Of a DNA stretch of 64,000 bases, positions 37,213 to 47,644 are shown one piece after another. Source of the stretch: AP-15 sp963698995. Lineage in GTDB: Bacteria > Pseudomonadota > Alphaproteobacteria > ATCC43930 > CGMCC-115725. Numbering within the stretch: the first letter of the stretch is position 1; the number at the start of each line of letters is the position of its first letter. A model generated the notes under the pieces. The model did not search any database, was not told where the DNA came from, and was given only the letters and a program-made list of their open reading frames with translations. The position numbers and the translations under genes were made by a program. The DNA lies in assembly GCA_963698995.1 (NCBI GenBank), contig CAVOTD010000066.1:13712-77711 (forward strand), in the 5' to 3' direction.

Positions 37213-38095
37213 TTATCCCCCGGCTGAAAGGTGGTCGATCTGATCGGCGAGCGCCACCAGTCGGCGGGCATTCTCGACGTGCGAGATTTTCGATCAGCCG
37301 GCCCTCGAGCAGAACGACACCCTTGCCGGCGGCAACTGCTTCGCCGTGCGCTGCGATGACTCGCCGCGACCATTCGATCTCCTGCTGCGTCGGGGCAAAG
37401 GCCGCGTTGGCTGCGCCAATCTGCTTGGGGTGGATCAAGGTTTTGCCGTCGAAGCCGAGTTCGCGGCCTTGCCGACAAGAGGCGGCGAACCCCGCCTCAT
37501 CTGTAAGGTCGAGGTGCACGCCGTCGAGGATCGCCAGACAGTGAGCGCGGGCGGCAAGAATCGCAAGGTTCAGCGAGGTCAGCAGCGGCAGGCGGTCGCG
37601 GGTCGCCAGCGCGTGCAGGTCGTTGGTCAGATCCGAAGTGCCAAGAACAAGCGTTGCGAGCCCTGGGCTCGCGCCGGCGATCTCGCGAGCGTTGAGGATG
37701 CCGAGCGGCGTTTCCAGCATGCACCAGATCGGCAACTTCTCCGGTGCCCCGAGCGCATCGAGCAACGATACGGTGAAGTTTACCTGTTCCGCGCTTTCGA
37801 CCTTGGGCAGCAGCACCGCATCGATCGCCATCGTCGCGGCGGCAGCCAAATCCGCATGTCCCCAAGGCGTGTCGACGGCGTTGACGCGCAACACGATTTC
37901 GCGCCCGCCGTAACCCCCCTGGGCGAGAGCCGCCGCGACGATCGCCCGCGCGCTCTCCTTTGCGTCCGGCGCCACTGCATCCTCGAGATCGATGATCACC
38001 CCGTCAGCCGGTAGGCCACGCGCTTTCTCGAGCGCCCGCGGGTTCGAGCCGGGCATGTAGAGTAGGCTGCGGCGAGGGCGAAGGATGGCGGCCAT
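37213..38095 (-). CDS. HpcH/HpaI family CoA-ester lyase (CitE-like; frameshifted near its end)
   Basis: About 293 residues. The TIM-barrel CitE-like pattern is clear: RRSLLYMPGSNPRALEKA, VIIDLEDAVAP (metal and acid residues), LRVNAVDTPWGHADLA, IWCMLETPLGI and GFDGKTLIHPKQI. The last 30 residues read in another frame (HVENARRLVALADQI, ending at TAA 37213), with the shift near 37280; one extra base explains it. Such enzymes cleave malyl-, methylmalyl- or citramalyl-CoA. It lies upstream of sdhC with a short gap and may be read with the operon, which is uncertain. Confidence 0.88.
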
Positions 38096-38168
38096 CGGCG
38101 GTTTTCATTTTTGGGCGTCTGACGAAACAATATCACGACAAACGCACAATCCGGCGCTTCGGCGGCAT

Positions 38169-38849
38169 TTATCGCGGACCGGCCTCGCTGACCGCGACAC
38201 CGAGGACCCGGCCGTCCGGCGCCTGGACAACCGCCGCCAAGCGCTCGGAGGGTGAGCGGATCGGCACTTCGATCACGCTCGCCTGACCGTCGAATTTCGC
38301 CACTTCCTCGAAATTTCGCACCACGTCGATATGGGCCAGGGTCCGCCCGCCGTTCTCACCGCCCGCCACCGCGCTGACATGCCGACGGTCGAACCCGATC
38401 AACAGCACACCCGCCCGGATCGCAACTCTTCCCGGCCCCAAGGCGATTTGCGCATGGCCGTGATCGGCAGCGAGCGCCACAGGCACTTCTTCGCGGTTGC
38501 GTTGTGCAGCGCCGAGCGCGCGCTCGACCTCGTCACGGTCGGAGCCGACCGCCTGCCATTTGCCATCGACGATGATCTGCGGCGTATAGACCGTGGCAAG
38601 ACCTAGGAGCTCGGCATAGCGATGCTGGCGCCGGGTCGCTGCCGGGCTGGAAAACGGGTCCTTCCAGCCGAGGCGGTCCCAGTAATCGACATGGAAGGAC
38701 AACGCCAGCACATCCGGACGGCCGGCCAGCTCGGCGAGCAGCGCATCGGCTGGTGGACAGGAAGAGCAGCCCTCGGAGGTGAACAGCTCGACCACGACTG
38801 GGCGCCGACCCGCCGCTGCCGGGGCGGCGAAAACGGCGAGACCGAGCAA
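38169..38849 (-). CDS. DUF1223 thioredoxin-like secreted protein
   Basis: At least 226 residues. The mature protein starts RRPVVVELFTSEGCSSCPPADALL, a thioredoxin-like CxxC motif in a DUF1223 protein, and has TVYTPQIIVDGKWQAVGSD. The signal peptide (LLLGLAVFAAPAAA) has no ATG in frame: the TTG at 38849 is used here, but the ATG at about 38866 (frame-shifted by one base) is the likely original start. It is probably periplasmic and may act on disulfides or copper; no substrate is known. Confidence 0.8.
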   Translation of the reverse strand: MLGLAVFAAPAAAGRRPVVVELFTSEGCSSCPPADALLAELAGRPDVLALSFHVDYWDRLGWKDPFSSPAATRRQHRYAELLGLATVYTPQIIVDGKWQAVGSDRDEVERALGAAQRNREEVPVALAADHGHAQIALGPGRVAIRAGVLLIGFDRRHVSAVAGGENGGRTLAHIDVVRNFEEVAKFDGQASVIEVPIRSPSERLAAVVQAPDGRVLGVAVSEAGPR

Positions 38850-39045
38850 TAGAATGAGAAGTCCATGATTTGGTCATACGGCAATATTACCGGAATCCGG
38901 TCGCGTTAGGGTTCAACAAGGCGTGAGCGGCCGTGAGCAGCGACCGCTCTGCAACCGTCACGCCGCGGCGGCGTGACGGGGAGAAACGCCCAGATATGTC
39001 TTCACTGATAAACAACGACGCCCCCCGGAAGCCGTCCTCTGCTAA

Positions 39046-41771
39046 TCACTCGGCGCGGAGCGGGACGAGATCAGCAGGCATCGGGGCCATTGCCGCCGTC
39101 TCTTCAGCCGTTACGCCGCGCGCATAGGAACGCAGCAACAGCGCGACCAGACCGGTCCACCCGGTCTGGTGCGAGGCGCCGAGGCCACGGCCGCTGTCGC
39201 CGTGGAAGAACTCGTAGAACAGCACGTTATCGCGGAACTGCGGATCATTCTGCTGTATCGCGGATGCGCCGAAGACCGCTCGATTTCCTGCTTCGTCGCG
39301 CAGGAATATGTGGCACAGTCGCCGCGAAAGCTCAGCGGCGACTTCGCCTAGATGCAGCATTGTGCCGGATCCCACCGGGCATTCTATCCTGAAATCATCA
39401 CCGTAATAGCTGTGGAACCGCTGCAACGACTCAATAATCAGAAAATTGACCGGCATCCAGATCGGTCCCCGCCAGTTCGAGTTGCCGCCAAATATCCCGA
39501 GACCGATTCCCCCGGCACGTAGCCGACGCTCAGTCGGGTGCCGGCATGGTCGAAGACATAAGGGTGCACGCCATGCGCCTTGCGAGAGCGAGCGGACGCC
39601 GAAATCCGACAGAAACAAGTGTTTCGTCGAGCATTCGGCTGAGCAGCCGCTTCATCCGATGGCCGCGGAGCAGCGACAACAGGTGCCGCTCACCGGCACT
39701 GGCGTCATGCCAGCGCGAAACCAGCCGCGCCAGATTCGGCCGGTGCTCCAGAAACCAATGCAATCGCCCATTGAAGCTCGGCAGTCGCGCAACCACCGAG
39801 GCATCAAGCACCTCGACAGCGAACAGCGGGATCAATCCGACCAGCGAATGCAGCCGAAGCGGGATTCGCTCGCCGTCGGGCAGGTGAAGGACGTCATAGT
39901 AAAACTCGTCATGATCGTCCCATAGGCCGATGCCGTCGCCGCCGATGTTGGTCATGGCCTCCGCAATATAGAGAAAGTGCTCAAAAAATTTCGAGGCGAT
40001 GTCTTCGTAGACGTGATCGTCGATGCGCGAGTTCGAGCGCGATGCGCATCAGGTTGAGCGTATACATCGCCATCCACGCGGTGCCGTCGGATTGGTTGAT
40101 GTAGCCGCCGGTCGGCAGCGGTGCGCTGCGGTCGAAAATGCCGATATTGTCGAGGCCGAGAAACCCGCCCTGGAAGATGTTCCTGCCCTCGACGTCCTTG
40201 CGGTTTACCCACCAGGTGAAATTGAGCATCAGTTTGTGAAAGACGCGTTCGAGGAAATCCCTGTCCCCGGCGCCGCCCCGGTGCTCGCGGTCGATTTCGT
40301 AGACGCGCCAGGCCGCCCAGGCATGCACCGGCGGATTGACGTCGCCGAACGCCCATTCATAGGCGGGCAGCTGGCCATTGGGATGCATGTACCAATCGCG
40401 GGTCAGCAGCAAAAGCTGGTCCTTGGCAAAGCCTGGGTCGACCATTGCCAGGGTTACGGCGTGAAAAGCGAGATCCCACGCCGCGTACCACGGATATTCC
40501 CATTTGTCCGGCATCGCGACAATGTCGGCATTGTTCAAGTGCCGCCAATCGGCATTGCGTCCGTGCCGCCGCGACGCCGGCGGCGCGGGCTGCCCGGGGT
40601 CGCCGTCCAACCATTCGGGGATGTCGATATAATAGAATTGCTTTGACCAGAGCATTCCGGCGAGCGCCTGCCGCTGCACCAGCCGCGCGTCGGCATCGAC
40701 GATGTCGTGTTGCAGTTCGGCATAGAACGCATCAGCCTCGCTGCGCCGCTGATCGAATATGTCGTCGAACCCGTCGAGTCCGAGAGCGCCTTTATCGACG
40801 GTAAGCCGCGCACACAGCGGGGCGCTGCATCCGGCAGGCACGGTCATGCAATAATGCGCCGCAACCTTGGTGCCCCGGCGCTCGGGGTTGACTGCTGCCC
40901 GCTCGCTGCCGACGATATAGTCGTTGATCCCGTCCTTGAAGTAACGGTTCGGCGCGTCGATCCCCCACAGCCGCCGGACGTTGGTTTCGTTTTCGCAAAA
41001 CAGAAATTCTGGTCGGCCATCACAGAATAGCCGCAGATGCGGAAAATCGGGATGATCGACCGAAACCGAATCGTCCGAGCCTGCGACGAGTTGCGGTCTC
41101 ATCGAATCAGCCTGCCATGACCAGGTATTGCGGGCCCAGAGCTGTGGCAATACATGCAAGCTCGCCGGTTCGGAGGCACGATTATAAATCGTCACCCGCA
41201 TCAGGATGTCGTCGACATCGGCCTTCGCGTATTCGATCTCGACATCGAAATACCGGTGATCCGCAAAGACGCCGGTGTCGAGTAACTCGAATTCCGGCTC
41301 TCCCCTGCCGCGGCACCGGTTTTCCTCGACCAGCAAAGAATAAGGAAAGGCAGCCTGCGGATACTTGTAGAGCATCCGCATATACGAATGGGTCGGCGTG
41401 CCGTCGAGGTAGTAATAAAGCTCTTTGACGTCTTCGCCGTGATTGCCCTCCGAATTGGTCAGCCCGAACAGCCGCTCTTTCAAGATCGGGTCGCGGCCGT
41501 TCCACAGGGCGAGGCCAAGGCACAGCAGCAGCCGGTCATCGCCAAACCCGCCGATCCCGTCCTCACCCCAGCGATAGGCCCGACTGCGCGCATGGTCGTG
41601 TGGAAAGTACTCCCAGGCGGTACCGTATTCGCTGTAATCCTCGCGCACCGTGCCCCACTGGCGCTCGCTGAGATAGGGTCCCCAGCGTCGCCAACGTTTG
41701 CCTTGCCGGATTTCCTCGAGGCGCACCGCCTCGGCGGTTCGAGGTGCCCCGTGCAGCCTGGCTTTTGTCAT
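39046..41771 (-). CDS. MGH1/GH63-like glucosidase (several frameshifts in this assembly)
   Basis: About 908 residues, with a catalytic (alpha/alpha)6 barrel in the C-terminal half. Features include a long N-terminal domain, WEYPWYAAWDLAFHAVTLAMVD (the typical GH63/MGH1 catalytic WxxWDxxFHA segment), QLPAYEWAFGDVNPP and GNSNWRGPIWMPVNFLIIES. The frame changes at about 40018, 39615, 39585 and 39508, and every piece fits the same family in order. The enzyme is likely a glucosidase or mannosylglycerate-type hydrolase; the substrate is uncertain. It is divergent with the flavin disulfide reductase. Confidence 0.85.
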
Positions 41772-41838
41772 CGGCTCTGTTTCCTTCTCGGGCTAATATG
41801 CGCACTCTCCGATGGTCAAACCTTTTACGGGTCGGCAG

Positions 41839-43233
41839 ATGGCGAAAGCAAAGCTCCCGGTACGCGCCTATGACGCTCTCATCATCGGCACCGGCCAGGC
41901 CGGACCTCCCCTGGCGCGGCAACTCGCGACCGCCGGCATGACTGTCGCAGTAATCGAGCGCGGGGCATTCGGCGGCACCTGCGTCAATACCGGCTGCATT
42001 CCGACAAAGACGTTGGTCGCCAGCGCCTACGCCGCCCATATGGCGCGCCGTTCGGCGGATTTTGGCGTGACCGTCGAGGGAGCGGTGCGAGTCGACATGC
42101 CCAAGATCAAGGCCAGAAAGGACGAGATCTCCGGCCGGTCGCGCCAAGGTGTCGAGCAAAGCCTGAGAACTCTCGAGAGGTGCACAGTCTATCAGGGCCA
42201 TGCACGCTTTGTCGGCCCGCACCAGGTGCAGGTCGGCGACACCTCACTGACTGCTGAGCGCATCTTCATCAATGTCGGCGGACGGGCTGTGGTGCCGGAC
42301 TGGGCCGGCCTCGAGCAGATCCCGTATTTGACCAACAGCTCGATGATGGCGGTCGATTTCGTGCCGCGCCATCTGGTGATCGTCGGCGGCAGCTATGTCG
42401 GGCTGGAATTCGCCCAGATATACCGGCGGTTCGGCAGCGAGGTCACGGTCATCGAAATGGCCCCGCGCATCGTCCACCGCGAGGACCCGGATGTTTCCGC
42501 CGCGATCAGCGAATTTCTCGAAAAGGAAGGCATCACGCTGCGAGTCAAGGCGGAATGCATCCGGGTCGAGAGGCGCGACGACAACATTCTGGTGGGTGTC
42601 GATTGCATCGATGGGCCGCCGGAAATCAGCGGATCGCACCTGCTGCTCGCGGTCGGCCGTCGTCCGAACACTGACGATCTCGGGCTGGACCGAGCCGGCA
42701 TCGCGCAGGACAAGTACGGCTACATCATCGTCGACGACCAGTTGCAAACCAATTTACCGGGGGTCTGGGCGCTCGGAGACTGCAATGGCAAAGGGGCCTT
42801 TACCCATACCGCCTACAACGATTTCGAGATCGTCGCCGCCAACTTACTCGACGGCGACGCGCGCCGGGTCAGCGACCGCATCACGGCTTACGCGCTTTAT
42901 GTCGATCCGCCGCTCGGCAGAGCCGGGCTGACGGAGGAGCAGGTCAGGAAAAGCGGCAAACCCGCGCTGATCGCAACTCGCCCAATGAGCCGTGTCGGCC
43001 GCGCGGTCGAGAAGGGTGAAACCGCGGGCGTTATGAAAGTGCTGGTCGAGTCCGAGAACAAGCAAGTCCTCGGCGCCTCCCTGCTCGGGACCGGATGTGA
43101 CGAGGTTATCCACGGCATTCTCGACGTGATGTACGCCAAAGCGCCTTACACCATGCTGCAACGAACCATGCCAATTCACCCGACCGTATCGGAGCTAATC
43201 CCGACGCTACTCGGCGATCTGCGACCCCTTTGA
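41839..43233 (+). CDS. mercuric reductase-like FAD pyridine nucleotide-disulfide oxidoreductase
   Basis: About 464 residues; ATG at 41839 used, with 41812 nine codons upstream as alternative. Class I disulfide reductase layout: FAD site DALIIGTGQAGPPLA, redox disulfide GGTCVNTGCIPTKT, NAD(P)H site LVIVGGSYVGLEFA, and the second FAD site VWALGDCNGKGAFTH. The C-terminal dimer domain ends with RTMPIHPTVSELIPTL, with the catalytic His. It lacks the N-terminal HMA domain and the C-terminal Cys pair of true mercuric reductases, so the substrate may not be mercury. Confidence 0.88.
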   Translation: MAKAKLPVRAYDALIIGTGQAGPPLARQLATAGMTVAVIERGAFGGTCVNTGCIPTKTLVASAYAAHMARRSADFGVTVEGAVRVDMPKIKARKDEISGRSRQGVEQSLRTLERCTVYQGHARFVGPHQVQVGDTSLTAERIFINVGGRAVVPDWAGLEQIPYLTNSSMMAVDFVPRHLVIVGGSYVGLEFAQIYRRFGSEVTVIEMAPRIVHREDPDVSAAISEFLEKEGITLRVKAECIRVERRDDNILVGVDCIDGPPEISGSHLLLAVGRRPNTDDLGLDRAGIAQDKYGYIIVDDQLQTNLPGVWALGDCNGKGAFTHTAYNDFEIVAANLLDGDARRVSDRITAYALYVDPPLGRAGLTEEQVRKSGKPALIATRPMSRVGRAVEKGETAGVMKVLVESENKQVLGASLLGTGCDEVIHGILDVMYAKAPYTMLQRTMPIHPTVSELIPTLLGDLRPL

Positions 43234-43248
43234 GGAATTCGCCCGACA

Positions 43249-43890
43249 TCAGGTCGCCGCGGTGAGGAGTGTCCCGCCGAGAGTGTGCGGAGTTCTCGAT
43301 CGCGCAATGATGAGCGCGTCGAGGCCGAGGCTGCGGCCATAGCGGTGGACCGCAAAGATTAGCTGCAACACGAGAAGGAAGAAATAGGTCCACGGCCATT
43401 CGCCGTCGGCATTGTAGAGGCCGAGCCATAGATTGAGGATCTGCAGCGCGCCGATCAGGCCCCAGAAGCGGACAAAGATCCCGAGGATCAGCGACACCGC
43501 GGTCAGTGCTTCGAGCGCATACACCGCCGGTGCGAAGAGATAGAAGTGCGGCAGCACGACGTTGTTGACGAAATCGGCTTGCAGCGGGATGGCGGCGGAC
43601 TTGCCCATTACCCCCATCCAATAGGCAAGCCCGGTTTGGCCGAATGGCTGGTCCGGGTGGTCGGTATAGAACGGCGGCAGCTTCCACAAGGTCTGTTGCC
43701 ACCACATGCAGCCGATCAGCAAGCGAAACACCCAATCGCTGACATGCCCGATCGTCCGCTGGGCGGGGATCGTGCGAAAGACATGGACCGCGATCGCAAT
43801 GCTGGCCAAAATCAGCAGCCAGAAGACGGCCGTGGTCCATCCTGGTTGCAGCAGAAAATCGATGACGTCCGAAATCGGGTTGCAATTCAT
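43249..43890 (-). CDS. DoxX/DoxD-like membrane protein
   Basis: 213 residues from the ATG at 43890. Four or five hydrophobic helices (TAVFWLLILASIAIAVHVF, LFAPAVYALEALTAVSLILGI, TYFFLLVLQLIFAVHRYG) with the DoxX-type FRLLIGCMWWQQTLWKLPPF loop. Family members include a subunit of thiosulfate:quinone oxidoreductase and partners in bufferin operons. It converges on the disulfide reductase gene with 15 bases between the stops. Its role here is not fixed by the sequence. Confidence 0.82.
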   Translation of the reverse strand: MNCNPISDVIDFLLQPGWTTAVFWLLILASIAIAVHVFRTIPAQRTIGHVSDWVFRLLIGCMWWQQTLWKLPPFYTDHPDQPFGQTGLAYWMGVMGKSAAIPLQADFVNNVVLPHFYLFAPAVYALEALTAVSLILGIFVRFWGLIGALQILNLWLGLYNADGEWPWTYFFLLVLQLIFAVHRYGRSLGLDALIIARSRTPHTLGGTLLTAAT

Positions 43891-43964
43891 CGGGCGAGCC
43901 TCTCGGTCAATTCCCGTTCTGGAGCGTGTGAAACAATCATGTCTCAAGGCGGATCGTCTCTTGT

Positions 43965-44006
43965 CGTCATTCCAGGATGGCCCGCAGGACCAGGCCCGGA
44001 ATGACG
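43965..44006. repeat. imperfect palindromic intergenic element
   Basis: CGTCATTCC (43965-43973) and GGAATGACG (43998-44006) form a 9-bp inverted repeat around a GC-rich spacer with an inner GGCCCGCAGGACCAGGCCC segment. This CGTCATTCC/GGAATGACG pattern is a common intergenic repeat in alphaproteobacterial genomes. It sits between the DoxX start and the end of the debranching gene. Confidence 0.6.
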
Positions 44007-44128
44007 GTCATTTCCGATTTCTTCACAGGCGCTCTCTGGTGGGATCATAGCACAGTTCCTCGTCGGGCAGCTCTCTGCCGCCTTCGCCGATATCGTCACG
44101 GTTGCTGAGGAAGTGAAATTCCGATCGG

Positions 44129-46174
44129 TTATCGTTTCGATGCAGCAAGCGCACGTTGGAGCCGCCACCACGCCTCGAGCAGGCAGGCCACCGACCAGGC
44201 CTGGGAAGGGGCGCCGGCCGGAAGATGCGGCGGTTCTGCTTCGAAAATCTCGCTGATCGTCCCGAGCCCGGCGTCGAAGAGGTGGTCGTGCATTGCCGCG
44301 AGGCGCTGCAGCCCCAAGCGGGCGTCGCCATGCACCCGGTACTCCGCCAGCGCGTAATGACCGAGCAGCCAAGCCCACACTGTGCCCTGGTGATAGGCGC
44401 CGTCGCGATGCCAGGGGTCGCCGCCGTAGTGCGGCTTATAGTCGGGATGATCGGCGCTTAACGAACGCAACCCGTAAGAGGTCAGCAGCAGACGGCCGCA
44501 CAGCGCGACGATGTGCGCCTGCCGGTCGGGTGCGAGAGCAGTATGCGGCAGGCTGACCGCCAGGATCTGGTTGGGGCGGATCGAGCCGTCAATGCCGGAC
44601 GGGCCATCGAGCACGTCGATCAGCCCGCCAGTATGCTCGTCCGTAAAGCGTGCGAAGCCGCCGCGCACCCGTTCGGCAAGACTGCGGTAGAGCTCAGTCG
44701 GGCGGCCGAGGGCCGCGGCAAAGCCGACCATGGCGCACAGCGCATTGTACCACAGCGCGTTGATTTCCACCGGCTTGCCAATGCGCGGCGTCACCACCCA
44801 GTCGCCGACCTTGGCGTCCATCCAAGTCAGCTGCACGCCGGGCTCGCCGGCGCGCAACAGCGCGTCCTCGGGATCGACGCGGATGCCATATCGCGTGCCT
44901 TGAAGATGGCACTCGACCATTTCGGCCAGAAGCGGAAAGACCCGCGCAAGGCTCTCGTGGTCGCCGCTCGCCTCGACATAGGCGCGCCAGGCTTCGAAGA
45001 ACCACAGCGCCGCATCGACGGTGTTGTAATCGGGCTTGCCGCCGGTGCCGGGGAAGACATTGGGCAGCATGCCGCGGTCGACAAAGCGCGCGAAGGTCAG
45101 CAGGATGTCGCGCGCCCATTCCTGCCGCCCGGTGGCCAGGGTGAGGCCCGGCAAGCAGATCATCGTGTCGCGTCCCCAGTCGCCGAACCACGGATAGCCG
45201 GCGATCACCGACTTGCCGTCCGGCCGGCCGGGGAGTGGTCGGGCGAATATGAAGCTGTCGGCGGCGAGCAGCAGCTGCGCGATCCAGCCGGGGGCCGACG
45301 CCATTTCTGGGACTCGCCGGGCGGCCTGGTCGAGCACGGCGCGCTGCCAGAGCCTCCGGCGCTCCAGCGCCGCCGGCAAATCGCCTGACGGATCGGACTC
45401 CAGGCTGCCGACGACGCCGGCCCATTCGCCGGGCGCCAGTTCGAGCCGGGCCTCGGCGACCTGCAAATGACTGTCTCGGTCGGAGAGGCCGCGCCCGCGC
45501 TCGGCCGGCAGATCGAAATTCTCGATCCATTGCCGAGCCGGGGTGATGACGCCACGGCAGGCGCGAAAGGTCAGAGTGCAGTCGCGGTGCCGCACCCGCA
45601 ATCCTGCCGCATCGCTTTCGAGGTGCGGATCGATTTCTCCGGTTGCCCTCTGAGCGTGATGGTCGCGGTCGTCGACGATCAGGCGGACGCGCAGCGACAG
45701 GCGCTGCGAAGAGAGATCCGAGCCGGGTGTCAGGCGCCAGGCGAGACGGGTCGTATTGGCGCCGGGTTCGAGCCAGATGCGGGCCTCGATGCGCATCGAG
45801 CCGATGGCGAAGATCCAGACCGGAATGCTGCCGTCGAGATAAAACGATTCGATGTGGACGTGCCCGGCCGGGCTGACCGCGCCGCTGCTCCAGCGGTTGG
45901 TGAACAACGGCCAACTGCGGTCGCCGTCGACCAGCTCGGCATCGGCCTTGGCCCAGACCAGACGCCGGCCGAGTGGCGGTTCGAGCGGCGCGATCAGCAG
46001 CCCGTGATAGCGCCGGGTCAAGCTGCCGGCGATGGTGCCGGCGGCATAACCGCCAAGCCCGTTGGCGAGCCACCACTCGCGGTGCTCGGCTTGCTGCAGG
46101 TCGCCGCAGATCGCCCGGCCGAACCGGACCATCTTCGGCACCGCCGGGGCTGGTCTCGGTGCGTGCAAGCGCAT
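44129..46174 (-). CDS. amylo-alpha-1,6-glucosidase (glycogen debranching) family protein
   Basis: 681 residues from the ATG at 46174, with GGAGG 5 bases upstream. The N-terminal half is the beta-rich domain (EWWLANGLGGYAAGTIAGSL, then RRYHGLLIAPL). The C-terminal half is an alpha barrel with IAGYPWFGDWGRDTMICLPGL, YNTVDAALWFFEAW and GTVWAWLLGHYALAEY, all diagnostic of this debranching group. It probably removes alpha-1,6 branches from glycogen-like glucans. Together with the MGH1-like gene it suggests storage or osmolyte glucan use. Confidence 0.9.
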   Translation of the reverse strand: MRLHAPRPAPAVPKMVRFGRAICGDLQQAEHREWWLANGLGGYAAGTIAGSLTRRYHGLLIAPLEPPLGRRLVWAKADAELVDGDRSWPLFTNRWSSGAVSPAGHVHIESFYLDGSIPVWIFAIGSMRIEARIWLEPGANTTRLAWRLTPGSDLSSQRLSLRVRLIVDDRDHHAQRATGEIDPHLESDAAGLRVRHRDCTLTFRACRGVITPARQWIENFDLPAERGRGLSDRDSHLQVAEARLELAPGEWAGVVGSLESDPSGDLPAALERRRLWQRAVLDQAARRVPEMASAPGWIAQLLLAADSFIFARPLPGRPDGKSVIAGYPWFGDWGRDTMICLPGLTLATGRQEWARDILLTFARFVDRGMLPNVFPGTGGKPDYNTVDAALWFFEAWRAYVEASGDHESLARVFPLLAEMVECHLQGTRYGIRVDPEDALLRAGEPGVQLTWMDAKVGDWVVTPRIGKPVEINALWYNALCAMVGFAAALGRPTELYRSLAERVRGGFARFTDEHTGGLIDVLDGPSGIDGSIRPNQILAVSLPHTALAPDRQAHIVALCGRLLLTSYGLRSLSADHPDYKPHYGGDPWHRDGAYHQGTVWAWLLGHYALAEYRVHGDARLGLQRLAAMHDHLFDAGLGTISEIFEAEPPHLPAGAPSQAWSVACLLEAWWRLQRALAASKR

Positions 46175-46750
46175 TATCCCTCCACTCAATTTGGCGGTTA
46201 CGGGCGTCGCTTCGCCGCGTCGGCGAGCACAGCAAGCAGGATCGCGACCGAGGCCAACGGGTTTCGCTTTTGGGATGCGATCCGGTATCGGGCTACTGAC
46301 CGTGCGTTGGCGACACCAAACCGGACTAAACGGTCTGTAGATTCCCGAACGGCCCCTCAATCCCGGTCGACCTCATTATGGATTGGGCAATAGCCTGCAA
46401 CATACCGGATATGGGTCGATGTGGGCACCTCGGCATCAAATGCCCACCGCTTCCCATTGTATAACGCACGAGCATGAGGGCCGCCAGCTACGTCCAGCAA
46501 CAACGTGCCTTCAGAGAAGTTAAAATCGTAACATAGCGCTCTCACTTACCGACATATCCTCGGCTTTCGATCTTTGATGAGACCGAATTGGTGCACATCG
46601 AGCGGTAGCCTATCCGATCTCTCTCGTGGATCGAAAACGTCTTTTTGACTGCGTACTATCGATGCGCTTTGCCTATCGCCGCCGGCTTCAGCCTTCGCAT
46701 TGTTGTGACTTGCGCCGGCCGGCAAGCCACGGCAGTTTTCGGGCATAGAA
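46175..46750. other. interval without a clear gene; lower GC, two short ORFs
   Basis: Both strands were read. Two minus-strand frames of 62 and 66 residues (46357-46545 and 46546-46746) abut end to end; neither matches a family I know. Base composition around 46400-46680 is visibly AT-richer than the flanking genes. The stretch precedes the LysR start and must hold the promoters of that gene and of the debranching gene. It may be a decayed acquired segment. Confidence 0.5.
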
Positions 46751-47644
46751 ATGCACCAGGTCCGCTACTTTCTGGCGGTCGCGGAGACCCTCAACTTCAC
46801 GCGCGCGGCAGAGCTGTGCCATGTCTCGCAGCCGGCGCTGACGCGCGCGATACAGCCGCTCGAGGACGAGCTCGGCGCGCTGTTGCTGCGGCGCGAGCGC
46901 AAGCTGACGCATCTGACCGATTTCGGGCGGCTGATCCAGCCGCATCTGTGTCAGCTCGCTGCCGACGCCGAGGCCGCCAAGACCACCGCCGAGCGGTTTT
47001 TGAGCTTGCAACAGGCGCAGATCCGGCTCGGCATCATGTGCACCGTCGGCCCCGCCCGCTTCATCAGCTTCCTGGCGAGGTTCCACGCGACCAATCCGGG
47101 CTGCGAAATCACCCTCGTCGAAGGCGTCCCCTCCCGGTTGTCCGACCTCCTGTTGCAGGGCGAGCTGGACCTCGCGGTAATGGCGCAACCCGGGCCGTTC
47201 AACCAGCGGCTGGAGGTGCTGTCGCTTTATGATGAGCGGTTCTGCATCGCCTTTCCGACCGGGCACCGGCTCGACCAGCAAAATCGCGTCGAGATCTCGG
47301 ATGTCGCCGGAGAAACCTACCTGCGCCGGATCAATTGCGAATACCGCGATTACCTCGCGGACCAGCTGCAGGCGCTCGGGTTAGCTGTCCGGGTCGGGTT
47401 CCAGAGCGAGCGCGAGGACTGGATTCAGATGATGGTCGCAGCCGGGTTCGGCGTCTGTTTCCTGCCGGAATTCTCACCCACCATCCCCGGCGTGCGCACG
47501 CAGACGGTTACCGGTCCGGAGATCATGCGCGAAATCTCGCTGGTTTCGGTGTCCGGCCGGCGCTTTTCGCCGGCAGTGATGACCTTTACCCGAGCGATCC
47601 GATCTCACGACTGGTCGCCGGGCGCTGTCGACGGGGCCGGCTGA
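46751..47644 (+). CDS. LysR family transcriptional regulator
   Basis: 297 residues. The N-terminal winged helix begins MHQVRYFLAVAETLNFTRAA and continues with SQPALTRAIQPLEDELGA, the usual LysR recognition helix. The effector domain follows with QIRLGIMCTVGPARF. This matches the OxyR/CynR-like architecture; the ligand is unknown. It converges on bufC with 40 bases of overlap and faces the bufferin operon, so it is not a classical divergent regulator of it. Confidence 0.92.
   Translation: MHQVRYFLAVAETLNFTRAAELCHVSQPALTRAIQPLEDELGALLLRRERKLTHLTDFGRLIQPHLCQLAADAEAAKTTAERFLSLQQAQIRLGIMCTVGPARFISFLARFHATNPGCEITLVEGVPSRLSDLLLQGELDLAVMAQPGPFNQRLEVLSLYDERFCIAFPTGHRLDQQNRVEISDVAGETYLRRINCEYRDYLADQLQALGLAVRVGFQSEREDWIQMMVAAGFGVCFLPEFSPTIPGVRTQTVTGPEIMREISLVSVSGRRFSPAVMTFTRAIRSHDWSPGAVDGAG

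Noticed and set aside
41812..43233. Mercury resistance operon
   Set aside because: The disulfide reductase lacks the N-terminal HMA domain and the C-terminal vicinal Cys pair, and no merR, merT or merP lies near.
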